Assembly: GCF_002890915.1 (NCBI RefSeq)
Contig: NZ_POUT01000006.1
Location: 186,001-250,000 of the forward strand
DNA from: Stutzerimonas stutzeri
GTDB lineage: Bacteria; Pseudomonadota; Gammaproteobacteria; Pseudomonadales; Pseudomonadaceae
DNA: 64,000 nt
Reading direction: 5' to 3'
The number at the start of each line of letters is the position of its first letter. The stretch's first letter is position 1. Positions 15,304-28,336 of this stretch are shown in pieces. A model generated the notes under the pieces. The model was not told the origin of the DNA, made no database searches, and worked only from the letters and a program-made list of their open reading frames with translations. The position numbers and the translations under genes were made by a program.

Positions 15304-15696
15304 ATGTCGGCGACTCAAAATTACGGCACTGGCCGTCGCAAGACTGCAACCGCGCGCGTCTTCCTGCGCCCGGGTACTGGCAAGATTTCCATCAACAACC
15401 GTGAGCTGGACAACTTCTTCGGTCGTGAAACCGCCCGCATGGTGGTTCGTCAGCCGCTCGAGCTGACCGAGACCGTCGAGAAGTTCGATATCTATGTCAC
15501 CGTTCTGGGTGGCGGTGTCAGTGGTCAGGCTGGCGCCATTCGTCACGGTATCACTCGCGCTCTGATCGAGTACGACGAGACCCTGCGTAGCCCGCTGCGC
15601 AAGGCCGGTTTCGTCACTCGCGATGCTCGCGAAGTGGAGCGCAAGAAGGTCGGTCTGCGCAAAGCGCGCAAGCGTCCGCAGTACTCCAAGCGCTAA
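15304..15696 (+). CDS. rpsI: 30S ribosomal protein S9
   Basis: A 130-residue small-subunit protein ending in the universally conserved basic tail KRPQYSKR, which reaches the P-site tRNA anticodon stem. [19 protein letters not shown] at the start and [19 protein letters not shown] in the middle are family signatures. It follows rplM and is ended by a strong terminator. Confidence 0.98.
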   Translation: MSATQNYGTGRRKTATARVFLRPGTGKISINNRELDNFFGRETARMVVRQPLELTETVEKFDIYVTVLGGGVSGQAGAIRHGITRALIEYDETLRSPLRKAGFVTRDAREVERKKVGLRKARKRPQYSKR

Positions 15697-15712
15697 TTCG
15701 CGCTTTACAAGA

Positions 15713-15747
15713 AACGCCCAGTTTCATTCGGAGCTGGGCGTTTTTTT
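15713..15747 (+). terminator. Rho-independent terminator after rpsI
   Basis: Stem AACGCCCAG / CTGGGCGTT with loop TTTCATTCGGAG, then seven T. The stretch to 15947 has no gene; it should carry the petA promoter. Confidence 0.9.
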
Positions 15748-15947
15748 ATGGGTCGGATTTCTGGTGCGACAGCGTGTCACGTGCCGGGAGGTCCCGTTTT
15801 ACGGGGCTGCAGGTGTTTTGTGACAGGCTATTACCTTGTCAGAAGAGGGCCTTTTCTTTACCATTTGGCGAATTTTTCGCGGCTCAATTTTACGTAGTAC
15901 ATGCCTGCCCTAGAGCGGGTCATAAGAAGCTGATGGGAGACGACTGA

Positions 15948-16541
15948 ATGAGCAATGACGGCGTGAATGCTGGCCGGCGTCGCTTCCTCGTAGCCGCCAC
16001 TTCGGTGGTGGGTGCTGCAGGAGCGGTGGGTGCCGCGGTCCCGTTCGTGGGATCGTGGTTCCCGAGTGCCAAGGCCAAGGCTGCCGGTGCGCCGGTAAGG
16101 GTGAATATCGGCAAGATCGAGCCGGGGCAGCAGATGGTCGCCGAATGGCGCGGTCAGCCGGTATTTATCGTGCGCCGCACCGAGGAGATTCTCGGGAATC
16201 TGGAGAAGGTCGCCGTGCAGGTGGCGGATCCGGAGTCCAAGGCCTCGGAACAGCCGGCTTATGTCGATCCGAAGAACCGGTCGATCAAGCCGGAGATCCT
16301 GGTGGTGGTTGGTCTTTGCACCCACCTGGGTTGCGCCCCGTCCTTCCGCCCCGAAGTGGCTGCGGCCGATCTCGGCGCCGACTGGCTGGGTGGCTATTTC
16401 TGTCCGTGCCACGGTTCCAAATACGATATGGCTGGTCGCGTCTACAAGGCGCAGCCCGCTCCCTTGAACCTGCCGGTGCCCCCGCACTCGTACGAGACCG
16501 ATAATGTCATCATCATCGGTGTGGACCAGGAGAACGCCTGA
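15948..16541 (+). CDS. petA: Ubiquinol-cytochrome c reductase iron-sulfur subunit (Rieske)
   Basis: A 197-residue subunit of the cytochrome bc1 complex, anchored by an N-terminal Tat-type signal (RRRFLVAATSVVGAAGAVG). The 2Fe-2S ligands are in CTHLGC (124-129) and CPCHGS (152-157). It passes electrons from ubiquinol to cytochrome c1. The last base of the stop is the first base of the petB ATG, so translation is coupled in petABC. Confidence 0.97.
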   Translation: MSNDGVNAGRRRFLVAATSVVGAAGAVGAAVPFVGSWFPSAKAKAAGAPVRVNIGKIEPGQQMVAEWRGQPVFIVRRTEEILGNLEKVAVQVADPESKASEQPAYVDPKNRSIKPEILVVVGLCTHLGCAPSFRPEVAAADLGADWLGGYFCPCHGSKYDMAGRVYKAQPAPLNLPVPPHSYETDNVIIIGVDQENA

Positions 16542-17752
16542 TGAGCAAGTTCATGGAATGGGTCGACGCCCGCTTCCCCGCTACCAAGATGTGGGAAGAT
16601 CACCTTGCCAAGTATTACGCCCCCAAGAACTTCAACGTCCTGTACTTCTTCGGTTCGCTGGCGTTGCTGGTGCTGGTCAACCAGATCCTTACCGGTATCT
16701 GGCTGACCATGAGCTTCGAGCCCTCCGCTGAGGGTGCCTTCGCTTCCGTCGAATACATCATGCGCGATGTGGAGTACGGCTGGATCATCCGCTACCTGCA
16801 CTCCACTGGCGCTTCGGCGTTCTTCGTGGTGGTCTATCTGCACATGTTCCGTGGCCTGCTCTACGGCTCCTACCAGAAGCCCCGCGAGCTGGTGTGGATC
16901 TTCGGCATGATGATCTACCTGGCGCTGATGGCCGAGGCCTTCATGGGCTACCTGCTGCCCTGGGGGCAGATGTCCTACTGGGGTGCCCAGGTGATCATTT
17001 CGCTGTTCGGTGCCATTCCGGTCATCGGTGGTGATCTGACCCAGTGGATCCGCGGTGACTACCTGATTTCCGGTATCACCCTCAACCGCTTCTTCGCCCT
17101 GCATGTGATTGCCCTGCCGATCGTCATCCTCGGTCTGGTGGTGCTGCACATCCTGGCGCTGCATGAAGTCGGCTCCAACAACCCGCTGGGCGTCGACATC
17201 AAGAAGACCAAGGATGAGGCCGGTGTGCCGCTCGACGGCATCCCGTTCCACCCGTACTACACCGTCAAAGACATCGTCGGCGTAGTGGTGTTCCTGTTCG
17301 TGTTCTGTGCGATCGTGTTCTTCTTCCCCGAGATGGGCGGTTACTTCCTCGAGAAACCGAACTTCGAAGTGGCGAATGCCTTCAAGACGCCGGCACACAT
17401 TGCTCCAGTTTGGTACTTCACGCCGTTCTACGCGATTCTGCGCGCTGTACCGGACAAGCTGCTCGGCGTCATTGCGATGGGCGCTGCCATTGCCGTGCTG
17501 TTCGTCCTGCCCTGGCTCGACCGCAGTCCGGTCAAGTCCATGAAGTACAAGGGCTGGATGAGCAAGCTTGCGCTGCTGGCGTTCTGCGTCTCCTTCATCA
17601 TTCTCGGCGTGCTGGGCGTATTGTCTCCGACCCCTGAGCGCACTTTGTTGGCTCGGATCTGTACCGTCATCTACTTCGCGTACTTCATCCTGATGCCGTT
17701 CTACACCAAGCTCGAGAAGACCAAAGTGGTTCCGCAAAGGGTGGATGGCTGA
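16541..17752 (+). CDS. petB: Cytochrome b of the bc1 complex
   Basis: A 403-residue polytopic protein with eight predicted helices. It carries the paired heme histidines in the helix around RYLHSTGASAFFVVVYLHM and in FFALHVIALPIVILGLVVLHI, and the PEWY-equivalent quinol-oxidation region near PFHPYYTVKD and PVWYFTPFYAILRA. It binds ubiquinol at Qo and ubiquinone at Qi. Start and stop overlap petA and petC by one base each. Confidence 0.97.
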   Translation: MSKFMEWVDARFPATKMWEDHLAKYYAPKNFNVLYFFGSLALLVLVNQILTGIWLTMSFEPSAEGAFASVEYIMRDVEYGWIIRYLHSTGASAFFVVVYLHMFRGLLYGSYQKPRELVWIFGMMIYLALMAEAFMGYLLPWGQMSYWGAQVIISLFGAIPVIGGDLTQWIRGDYLISGITLNRFFALHVIALPIVILGLVVLHILALHEVGSNNPLGVDIKKTKDEAGVPLDGIPFHPYYTVKDIVGVVVFLFVFCAIVFFFPEMGGYFLEKPNFEVANAFKTPAHIAPVWYFTPFYAILRAVPDKLLGVIAMGAAIAVLFVLPWLDRSPVKSMKYKGWMSKLALLAFCVSFIILGVLGVLSPTPERTLLARICTVIYFAYFILMPFYTKLEKTKVVPQRVDG

Positions 17753-18531
17753 TGAAAAAGCAATTTGCTGCACTGATTCTTGCAATTCTGCCGGCCTTTG
17801 CCTTTGCTGCCGGCACCGAGGCCCACTTGGACAAGGTCGATATCGACCTGACCGACAAGGCGGCCATGCAGGACGGTCTGAAGACCTTCGCCAACTACTG
17901 CATGGGCTGCCACAGCGCGCAGTACCAGCGCTATGAGCGAGTGGCTACCGACCTCGGTATTCCGGAAGAAGTCATGATGGACAACATCGTCTTCACCGAT
18001 GCCAAGTACGGCGACCACATGAAGAGTGGCATGAAGCCTGACGATGCGAAGGTCTGGTTCGGTGCTGCACCGCCGGATCTCACGCTCGTCGCGCGGGTTC
18101 GTGGCAACGACTGGCTGTATTCGTACATGCGCAGCTTCTACGAAGATCCTGCGCGTCCCTATGGCGTCAACAACACGGTATTCCCGAACGTGGGCATGCC
18201 GCATGTGCTGGCTCCGCTGCAGGGGCGCCGGGTCGTCGGTTGCAAGCAGGTCCAGGTGGTCGAGGATGGCCGCAAGCAGTTCGATCCGCTGACCGGCACG
18301 CCGATCACCAAGGAAGCCTGTGATCAGATGGTCGTAGAGCCTGGCACCGGTGAGCTGACCGAAGCCGAATACGACGAGAAGATCAAGAACCTGGTGACCT
18401 TCCTGGCCTACTCGGCCAACCCGGTCAAGCTGGAGAGCCAACGCATCGGTACCTATGTATTGCTGTTCCTGGCCGTCTTCTTCGTGTTCGCCTACCTGCT
18501 CAAGCGCGAGTACTGGAAAGACGTTCACTAA
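17752..18531 (+). CDS. petC: Cytochrome c1
   Basis: A 259-residue heme protein with a signal peptide (about 1-21, MKKQFAALILAILPAFAFA). The heme motif CMGCH is at residues 50-54. The methionine ligand is expected in the VGMPHVLAPLQG region. A C-terminal membrane anchor (TYVLLFLAVFFVFAYLLK) ends in KREYWKDVH. Completes the bc1 operon; a terminator follows. Confidence 0.97.
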   Translation: MKKQFAALILAILPAFAFAAGTEAHLDKVDIDLTDKAAMQDGLKTFANYCMGCHSAQYQRYERVATDLGIPEEVMMDNIVFTDAKYGDHMKSGMKPDDAKVWFGAAPPDLTLVARVRGNDWLYSYMRSFYEDPARPYGVNNTVFPNVGMPHVLAPLQGRRVVGCKQVQVVEDGRKQFDPLTGTPITKEACDQMVVEPGTGELTEAEYDEKIKNLVTFLAYSANPVKLESQRIGTYVLLFLAVFFVFAYLLKREYWKDVH

Positions 18532-18558
18532 GTGCTCTAGCTGTTCAAGCTGTACCTT

Positions 18559-18589
18559 GCGCGCGCCCAATGGGCGCGCGTGTTTTTTC
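18559..18589 (+). terminator. Terminator after petC
   Basis: GCGCGCGCCCA and TGGGCGCGCG fold back on each other and are followed by TGTTTTTT. Confidence 0.85.
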
Positions 18590-18617
18590 TGCCTCCAAAT
18601 AAGAGAGTGAGGGGCCT

Positions 18618-19235
18618 ATGGCTGCAGCCAACCGCCTGGTCTGCTATTCCGATCCCGCCGACCACTATTCCCACCGTGTCCGCCTCGTGCTCGCGGAGAA
18701 GGGGGTCGCTGTCGAGGTCATCGATGTCGAGGCGGGGCAATGCCCGGCCAGGTTGGCAGAGGTGAACCCCTATGCCAGCGTGCCGACGCTGGTGGATCGC
18801 GACCTAGCGCTGTATGAGCCGGGTGTGATCCTGGAATATCTGGAAGAGCGCTATCCGCATCCGCCGCTGCTGCCGGTATACCCGGTGGCTCGCGCCAATA
18901 CGCGGCTACTGGCGCATCGTATCCAGCGTGACTGGTGCTCACTGGCCGATCACATATTGGATCAGCGCGTTGCCGAGCCGCAGCGTGCGCAGGCGCGCAA
19001 GGAGTTGCGTGAAAGCCTGACCGGCGTATCGCCGATATTCGGTGAAAAGCCCTATTTCATGAGCGACGAGCTGAGTCTCGTCGACTGTTGCCTGTTGCCT
19101 ATCCTCTGGCGTTTGCCCAGACTCGGTATCGAGTTGCCGCGAGCGGCCAGGCCGTTGCTCGACTACATGGAGCGCAACTTCGCCCGCGAGGCCTTCCAGG
19201 CCGGTCTTTCCGCCGTCGAGCGCGACATGCGCTAA
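18618..19235 (+). CDS. sspA: Stringent starvation protein A
   Basis: A 205-residue GST-fold protein without GST activity that binds RNA polymerase and changes transcription in starvation and stationary phase. An N-terminal thioredoxin-like domain ([23 protein letters not shown]) lacks the usual catalytic Ser/Cys of GSTs. The helical C-terminal half includes [20 protein letters not shown]. It follows petABC and precedes sspB by 14 bases, the order found throughout gammaproteobacteria. The ATG has a GAGTGAGGGG site upstream. Confidence 0.95.
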   Translation: MAAANRLVCYSDPADHYSHRVRLVLAEKGVAVEVIDVEAGQCPARLAEVNPYASVPTLVDRDLALYEPGVILEYLEERYPHPPLLPVYPVARANTRLLAHRIQRDWCSLADHILDQRVAEPQRAQARKELRESLTGVSPIFGEKPYFMSDELSLVDCCLLPILWRLPRLGIELPRAARPLLDYMERNFAREAFQAGLSAVERDMR

Positions 19236-19249
19236 AAGAGGACGTCGTC

Positions 19250-19648
19250 ATGAATTCAAGCCGCCCTTATCTGGTAAGAGCGCTCTATGAGTGGATCGTC
19301 GACAACGATTGCACGCCGCACCTGCTGGTCAATGCCGAGTATCCGGGCGTACAGGTGCCCGCCGGATTCGCCAGTGATGGCCAGATCGTACTGAACGTGG
19401 CCCCCAGCGCCGTGCGCCATCTGCACATGGATAACGAGGCGATCAGTTTCGAAGGCCGTTTCGGCGGTATCGCCCATTCGCTCAACGTCCCCTCTGCGGC
19501 GGTGATGGCGATCTATGCCAGGGAAAACGGTCAGGGCATGGTGTTCGAGATCGAGCCCACCCCGCCGGATGATGACGGGTCGAGCGATGACGGTGACGGT
19601 GGCGCTCCGCGCCCGGGTGGCCGCCCGAGTCTGAAGGTCGTCAAATAG
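19250..19648 (+). CDS. sspB: ClpXP protease specificity-enhancing factor SspB
   Basis: A 132-residue adaptor that brings ssrA-tagged proteins to ClpXP. The start is ATG 19250, after AGAGGACG; the frame is open further upstream within sspA but the family begins MNSSRPYLVRALYEWIVDN. The folded domain (TPHLLVNAEYPGVQVPAGF, QIVLNVAPSAVRHLHMDNE) is followed by an acidic flexible linker (PPDDDGSSDDGDGG). The terminal GRPSLKVVK is the ClpX-binding peptide. Confidence 0.96.
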   Translation: MNSSRPYLVRALYEWIVDNDCTPHLLVNAEYPGVQVPAGFASDGQIVLNVAPSAVRHLHMDNEAISFEGRFGGIAHSLNVPSAAVMAIYARENGQGMVFEIEPTPPDDDGSSDDGDGGAPRPGGRPSLKVVK

Positions 19649-19686
19649 CGTTAGCGACAAGCCAGGGCGGCGGTGAGCCGTCACGA

Positions 19687-19713
19687 AAAACGGGCGCCAT
19701 TGGCGCCCGTTTT
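19687..19713. terminator. Bidirectional terminator between sspB and dolP
   Basis: AAAACGGGCGCCA and its complement TGGCGCCCGTTTT, with A and T tracts on both sides; it suits the convergent genes. Confidence 0.85.
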
Positions 19714-19735
19714 CGCTTGCCGCGTGCCGCTGTCC

Positions 19736-21012
<1,277 letters not shown>

Positions 21013-21375
21013 TCAGCTATCAAAGGCGTTGCGGATCCAGTTCAGGTTCTGGCTCTGTCCGTGTGCGGCAATGGCGACGACATCGAAACGGCAGGGGCTG
21101 CTGGCCCAGCGGCTTTCCTTCTGCAGGAATAGCTGGGCCGCCTTGATCAGCTTCTGCTGCTTGCGCGCGTCGACGCTCTCCAGTGCGCCGCCCCAGGCGG
21201 CGTGCCGCCTGTAGCGGACCTCGACGAATACTACTGTATCGCCGTCGAGCATGACCAGATCAAGCTCGCCGCTGCGGCAGGACCAGTTGCGCTCGAGCAG
21301 GCGCAGCCCCTGCCGTGCGAGGTGGTTCAGGGCTAGCGCTTCGGCAGAGCGTCCGCTGCTCTGGCTGTCGCTCAT
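21013..21375 (-). CDS. yraN: YraN/UPF0102 family nuclease-like protein
   Basis: A 120-residue protein starting at ATG 21375 ([20 protein letters not shown]). It has the restriction-endonuclease-like core: GRSAEALA, LLERNWSCRSGELDLVMLDGD and VFVEVRYRR (the E-x-D ... E-V-(K/R) pattern). Function in vivo is poorly known; the fold suggests a Holliday-junction-resolvase relative. Start and lpoA stop overlap in ATGA. A 108-base gap separates it from diaA. Confidence 0.92.
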   Translation of the reverse strand: MSDSQSSGRSAEALALNHLARQGLRLLERNWSCRSGELDLVMLDGDTVVFVEVRYRRHAAWGGALESVDARKQQKLIKAAQLFLQKESRWASSPCRFDVVAIAAHGQSQNLNWIRNAFDS

Positions 21376-23183
21376 TGGAGCGGGTTGTCCGGCATCCGCT
21401 CGACCTCGCCGCCATGGAACTCGGCCCATGGCAGCTGGCGCTCGATGCGCTGTTGCGGATTGAGGCTGAGGGTTCCCGAAAGCCCTTCGAGCCTTGTGCC
21501 CGGCAATGCCAGCAGCTGGTTCAGGCGCGGGGCGAGCAGATAGGCATCGGCCCCCATGGCGTACAGCCGGCCCAGGCTGCCCCCCGCCTGCGGCCACTTG
21601 CGCTCGACTTCCTGGCGCAGCGGCAGTTGATTGTCCAGCAGCCATGGCGTCTCGGCGAAGCGGATGCCTTCGAGGTCCAGGTACTGTGTCCGGTCATGAT
21701 TGGCCGCGTGCAGGTGCGAGGTGGCATATACCGGCAGGTCGCCGGCGTATTGGAAGATCAGGGTCGGCTTGACCTGTTGCGCCTGCTGCGGGGTGGCTGC
21801 GAGGAAGATGAAATCGACATCCTGGCGGCGCGTGGGTTGCGAGGTGGTGGCGGTATCTATGGTGCTGCGCAGTTGCTGCGCACGGCTCTCGCTGTGGCGC
21901 AATTGCAGCAGGTCGGCGATCTGGTTGGCCAGCTCGACCGGCTCGGCCAGTGGCTCGGCGGCGACGAGAGTGCCGCCGGCCTCCTGCCAGCTCTGGCGGA
22001 ACGCCTCGAGAATGCGGGCGCCCCAGTCGCCGCGAGGGACCAGGGCAATGGCTCGGCGATGGCCATCGGCCCAGGCGCGGCGGGCAACCTCGCGGGCTTC
22101 ATCTTCGGCGGCGAGTCCGAACTGGAAGAGTTGCGGGGGCGTTCGCTGGCCGGCATCGCTGTAGTTCAGCGCCAGGGTGGTGATCGGTAGTTGGTCGCGT
22201 TCGCCGAGTTGTCGTACGAGATCCTTTTCCAGCGGGCCGACCACCAACTGGACACCGGCGGCTCCGGCCTGACGATAGAAGTCGTCGATGGAGGTCAGGC
22301 GGGTGCTGTCATACAGTTCGATCCGCAACGCCTGCCCGCTTTGTTGTTCCTGCAGGTGGGCAGCGAGGAAGCCATCACGCAGGGCGCGGGCGACGTTGGC
22401 CAGTTGACCTTCCATGGGGAGCAGCAAGGCGATATTGGTCAATGGCTGGTCGGCGAGTTCGCGAAGCTTCAGCAGTGGTTCCGGGAGCTGCTGTGCGGCG
22501 GGATGCTGCGGGTTCTGGGCGATCCAGTCGTCGATGGCGCGCTGCTGCTGGGCAACGGTGCCGGCTTGCTTGAGGGTGGCGGCGAGCGCCTGCCAGCCGG
22601 CCAGGTCCGGTTCGGTGGCGCCGTGCAGCTGTTCCGCCGGCAGGGCGGAGATCAGCTTCCAGATGGCCTCGTGATTATCCTTGGCCTGCTGGCCACTCAG
22701 CAGGGGGGCGGTGAATACCCGTTCGCGGGCGGCGGCGAGTGGCTGGCTGGTGGCCTCGAACATCTGGGCGCGAACCAGTTGGGTGCGGATCTGTTGTTCC
22801 ACGGGAAGCTCGCCGAGGCGTTCGAATGCCGGGTGCTGCAGGGCTTGCTCGGCCTGGCGTGGTTGATCGTCGGCCAGTGCGAGTTCGGCTTGAAGGGTGC
22901 GCGCGAAGATTTGCTGGGCTGGCTTCAGGGCATCCAGCTGAACTTGTCCGAGAATGCTGCGGGCCTGTGCCGGATTGCCCTGGCGCATGCTCTGGTCGGC
23001 CGCGGCCAGGCGCAGTTGTGCGGCCTGCTCCGGATCGCTGCTATCGGCCTGCTGCAGCAATTGCTGCGTCGTGGCTTGCGGGGTGCGCGGCAGTTCGCCC
23101 AGCGTGGAAGAGGGCGAGCTGGCGCAAGCCGAAAGCATGGCAGCTAGGCAGATGAAGAGAAGTGGGCGAAGGCGGACCATCAT
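21372..23183 (-). CDS. lpoA: Penicillin-binding protein activator LpoA (YraM)
   Basis: A lipoprotein of about 603 residues with lipobox AMLSAC (Cys20 counting from ATG 23183; ATG 23180 is equally possible). The N-terminal TPR-like half ([22 protein letters not shown]) is followed from about residue 250 by a periplasmic-binding-protein-like domain ([19 protein letters not shown]). In E. coli LpoA crosses the periplasm to activate PBP1a. An AGGAAC site precedes the start. Divergent from rsmI. Confidence 0.92.
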   Translation of the reverse strand: MMVRLRPLLFICLAAMLSACASSPSSTLGELPRTPQATTQQLLQQADSSDPEQAAQLRLAAADQSMRQGNPAQARSILGQVQLDALKPAQQIFARTLQAELALADDQPRQAEQALQHPAFERLGELPVEQQIRTQLVRAQMFEATSQPLAAARERVFTAPLLSGQQAKDNHEAIWKLISALPAEQLHGATEPDLAGWQALAATLKQAGTVAQQQRAIDDWIAQNPQHPAAQQLPEPLLKLRELADQPLTNIALLLPMEGQLANVARALRDGFLAAHLQEQQSGQALRIELYDSTRLTSIDDFYRQAGAAGVQLVVGPLEKDLVRQLGERDQLPITTLALNYSDAGQRTPPQLFQFGLAAEDEAREVARRAWADGHRRAIALVPRGDWGARILEAFRQSWQEAGGTLVAAEPLAEPVELANQIADLLQLRHSESRAQQLRSTIDTATTSQPTRRQDVDFIFLAATPQQAQQVKPTLIFQYAGDLPVYATSHLHAANHDRTQYLDLEGIRFAETPWLLDNQLPLRQEVERKWPQAGGSLGRLYAMGADAYLLAPRLNQLLALPGTRLEGLSGTLSLNPQQRIERQLPWAEFHGGEVERMPDNPLQ

Positions 23184-23303
23184 GTAATCGTTCCTGAAAG
23201 CACTGGCGAGTGTGCACGGATTGTACCCAAGCCCCGACGCAGCCGCGATGTCGCGGCACTGAATCGGGCTACAATGCGCATTTCCGTGATTGAGGTAAGC
23301 CCT

Positions 23304-24170
23304 GTGACTGCCAGCGGTGTTGCGAATTCCGGCGCGGGTACGCTTTATGTGGTCGCCACGCCCATCGGCAACCTGGAGGACATCAGTGCCCGCGCCTTGC
23401 GGGTGCTGCGTGAGGTGGCGCTGATCGCCGCGGAGGACACTCGTCACTCCTCCCGGCTGCTGGCGCACTTCGGTATCCAGACGCCTCTGGCTGCCTGCCA
23501 TGAGCACAATGAGCGCGACGAGGGTGGGCGCTTCCTCGGGCGTCTGTTGGCAGGCGACGATGTCGCGCTGATTTCCGATGCCGGTACCCCGCTCATCTCC
23601 GATCCCGGCTATCACTTGGTCCGCCAGGCGCGGGCGGCAGGCATCCGTGTGGTGCCGGTGCCGGGGGCCTGTGCCTTGGTTGCGGCATTGTCGGCGGCGG
23701 GGTTGCCGTCGGATCGTTTCATTTTCGAGGGGTTCCTGCCGGCCAAGGCTGCTGGACGTCGCACGCGTCTCGAGCAACTGAAGGACGAGCCGCGTACCCT
23801 CATATTCTATGAGGCGCCGCATCGCATTCTGGAGTGCCTGGGTGATCTGCAGGAGGTGTTCGGTGGCGAGCGCGCGGTAGTGCTGGGGCGTGAGCTGACC
23901 AAGACCTTCGAGACCTTGCAGGGTATGCCGCTGAGCGAGCTGCGCGCCTGGGTCGAGGCCGACGCCAATCAACAGCGTGGCGAGTGCGTGCTGGTGGTCG
24001 GCGGCTGGCAGGCTCCGGAAGGTGAAGATGCGGTGAGTGCCGAGGCGCTGCGGGTGCTCGATCTGCTGCTGGCGGAGATGCCGCTCAAGCGTGCCGCCGC
24101 GCTGGCGGCCGAAATCACCGGGGTGCGCAAGAACCTGTTGTACCAGGCGGCATTGGCAAGGCAGGGGTAA
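23304..24170 (+). CDS. rsmI: 16S rRNA (cytidine(1402)-2'-O)-methyltransferase RsmI
   Basis: A 288-residue SAM-dependent methyltransferase of the tetrapyrrole-methylase fold. I chose GTG 23304, after GAGGTAAG, because the conserved sequence begins at [19 protein letters not shown]; the open frame from 23274 would add ten unconserved residues. Signatures: [42 protein letters not shown] and IFYEAPHRI. It modifies C1402 in the decoding centre with RsmH, whose gene is 1.2 kb downstream. Confidence 0.94.
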   Translation: MTASGVANSGAGTLYVVATPIGNLEDISARALRVLREVALIAAEDTRHSSRLLAHFGIQTPLAACHEHNERDEGGRFLGRLLAGDDVALISDAGTPLISDPGYHLVRQARAAGIRVVPVPGACALVAALSAAGLPSDRFIFEGFLPAKAAGRRTRLEQLKDEPRTLIFYEAPHRILECLGDLQEVFGGERAVVLGRELTKTFETLQGMPLSELRAWVEADANQQRGECVLVVGGWQAPEGEDAVSAEALRVLDLLLAEMPLKRAAALAAEITGVRKNLLYQAALARQG

Positions 24171-24270
24171 AGCAGCTTGAAGTCATAAGCTTGAAGCTGG
24201 AAGAAAAAGCTTGGCCGGTGTGAGCCGCTGGCTTGCAGCTTGCAGCTTGGGTCGTTACCCTTGTCGGCGG

Positions 24271-24628
24271 AGAGTCGATCGGACAGTCGCTGTCTCTTTT
24301 TGTTCCGGCAAGAAGGGAGGGAGGAAAGTCCGGGCTCCATAGGGCAAAGTGCCAGGTAACGCCTGGGAGGCGCGAGCCTACGGAAAGTGCCACAGAAAAC
24401 AACCGCCTAAGCGCTTCGGTGCCGGTAAGGGTGAAAAGGTGCGGTAAGAGCGCACCGCACGGCTGGTAACAGTCCGTGGCTAGGTAAACCCCACTGGGAG
24501 CAAGACCAAATAGGGACCCTCTGGCGTGGCCCGCGCTGGGTCCGGGTAGGTTGCTAGAGGCAGTCAGCGATGGCTGTCGTAGAGGAATGGCTGTCCTCGA
24601 CAGAACCCGGCTTACAGATCGACTCTCC
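24271..24628 (+). ncRNA. rnpB: RNase P RNA
   Basis: Class A RNase P RNA of about 358 bases, the ribozyme that removes tRNA 5' leaders. The ends pair (AGAGTCGATC at 24271, GATCGACTCT near 24618). Conserved elements include GAGGAAAGTCCGGGCTCC near 24330, the ACAGAAAAC block near 24391, and the 3' region with CAGAACCCGGCTTACAGATC. Just upstream (24177-24262) are short AGCTTGAAG/AGCTTGCAG repeats. Confidence 0.95.
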
Positions 24629-24821
24629 AACTTTTATTCCTTCCGTTTCGCCCGTTTTTAATTCCGAAAGATTCTTGCACTTAACAAAGCACATTAACTT
24701 TGTTGGGTAAGTGCTTGTGCCTTTTCCCTCCTGGTAACCGCTTTTTGTCTTCTTCAGCCGTTTCCTCCGCTCGGGCTCGCTAAATTGCCGCTCCGTAAGG
24801 CTTTTTCCCGTCGGGCTCGCC

Positions 24822-24851
24822 TTGACGGTGGGGCGGGTGCGTTTCTATAGT
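24822..24851 (+). promoter_or_regulatory. Sigma-70 promoter of the dcw cluster (Pmra)
   Basis: TTGACG (24822-24827), an 18-base spacer, TATAGT (24846-24851), directly before the MraZ operator. The rest of 24629-24821 shows no gene. Confidence 0.75.
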
Positions 24852-24860
24852 GCGCACAAG

Positions 24861-24900
24861 TGGTAAGAAGTGGCATGAAGTGGGTAAATATGGGCATGGA
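24861..24900 (+). promoter_or_regulatory. MraZ operator: four 10-bp-spaced TGG repeats
   Basis: TGGTAAGAAG, TGGCATGAAG, TGGGTAAATA and TGGGCATGGA follow one another without gaps. MraZ binds TGGG(N) direct repeats with 10-bp spacing upstream of its own gene. Position just past the promoter suits repression. Confidence 0.85.
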
Positions 24901-24925
24901 TAGCTAATTCAGGGGAAGCGCAGCC

Positions 24926-25381
24926 GTGTTTCGCGGAGCCAACGCCATCAGTCTCGACGCCAAAGGCCGGCTTGCCATGCCCAGCCGGTATCGCGACGAG
25001 CTGAATTCGCGTGGCGATGGCCAGTTGATCATCACGATCGATGCCGTGGATCGTTGCCTGTGCATCTATCCCTTGCCCGAGTGGGAATTGATCGAAGCCA
25101 AGTTGCGCGACCTGCCTTCGTTGCGCGAGGAAGCCCGCCGTCTGCAGCGTCTGCTGATCGGCAATGCGGTGGATCTGGAGATGGACGGAAGCGGCCGTGT
25201 GCTGGTGCCGCCGCGCCTGCGCGAGTACGCCCGGCTCGACAAGCGCGCAATGCTGGTGGGGCAGCTCAACAAGTTTCAACTGTGGAACGAGGACGACTGG
25301 AACGCGATATCCGACGCGGACCTGGCGGCCATCAAGCAACCCGGCGGTCTGCCGGAAGAACTACGTGACCTTATCCTGTGA
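24926..25381 (+). CDS. mraZ: Transcriptional regulator MraZ
   Basis: A 151-residue AbrB-fold protein with two DXXXR motifs: [14 protein letters not shown] and [15 protein letters not shown]. It forms a ring and represses the dcw promoter through the repeats at 24861-24900. Start is GTG 24926 with AGGGGAAG upstream. The stop overlaps the rsmH GTG. First gene of the cluster. Confidence 0.97.
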   Translation: MFRGANAISLDAKGRLAMPSRYRDELNSRGDGQLIITIDAVDRCLCIYPLPEWELIEAKLRDLPSLREEARRLQRLLIGNAVDLEMDGSGRVLVPPRLREYARLDKRAMLVGQLNKFQLWNEDDWNAISDADLAAIKQPGGLPEELRDLIL

Positions 25382-26321
25382 GCCAGATCAGCAGCCTGCG
25401 ACATATCACCGTGTTGCTCGACGAAGCCGTCGCGGCGCTGGCCGTGCGCCCGGACGGTCGCTATCTGGATGGCACCTTCGGCCGCGGCGGGCATAGCCGG
25501 CTACTGTTGGAGCAGCTCGGGCCTGATGGCCATTTGCTGGGGTTCGACAAGGATCCCTTAGCCATCGCTACGGGGCAAGCACTGGCGGCCGAGGACGGCC
25601 GCTTTGTCGTTGTGCAGAGAAGCTTTGCCGAACTCGGCGAGGAAGTGGCGCAGCGTGGCTGGACCGGGACGCTGAGCGGTGTTCTGCTCGACCTGGGGGT
25701 TTCCTCGCCGCAGCTGGATGACCCCGAGCGCGGTTTCAGCTTTCTCAGCGACGGCCCGCTGGACATGCGCATGGACCCCAGCCGGGGCGTCAGCGCGGCG
25801 GAGTGGATCGCCCAGGCCGGCGAAGACGAGATTGCCCGGGTGTTCAAGGAGTATGGCGAGGAGCGCTTCGCCAAGCGCATGGCGCGTGCCGTGGTGCAGC
25901 GCCGCGCGGAAAAACCCTTCGAGCGCACCGCGGACCTGGCCAAGGTGCTGACCGATGCCAATCCGGCCTGGGAAAAGGGCAAGAACCCCGCGACCCGTGC
26001 CTTCCAGGGGCTGCGTATCCACGTCAACAACGAACTCGGCGATCTGGAAAAGGGCCTAGACGCCGCGCTGGAAGCGCTCGAAGTCGGCGGGCGGCTGGTG
26101 GTCATCAGCTTCCATTCGCTGGAGGACCGTATCGTCAAGCAATTCATGCGGCGGCATGCCAAGGGCGAGGCAGACAAGCTACCGCGCGATCTGCCGATCA
26201 TCCCCAAGGCCTTCGAGCCCCGCTTGAAACTGATCGGCAAGCCGCAATACGCCTCCGAGGCGGAGGTCCGGGCCAACCCGCGTTCGCGCAGCGCCGTCAT
26301 GCGCGTGGCGGAGAAAGTGCG

Positions 26322-26325
<4 letters not shown>
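25378..26325 (+). CDS. rsmH: 16S rRNA (cytosine(1402)-N4)-methyltransferase RsmH
   Basis: A 315-residue SAM-dependent methyltransferase. [29 protein letters not shown] (SAM site), [20 protein letters not shown] and [13 protein letters not shown] are family signatures. It acts on the small-subunit decoding site. GTG start in GTGA overlap with mraZ. Confidence 0.97.
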
Positions 26326-28335
<2,010 letters not shown>

Positions 28336-28336
<1 letters not shown>

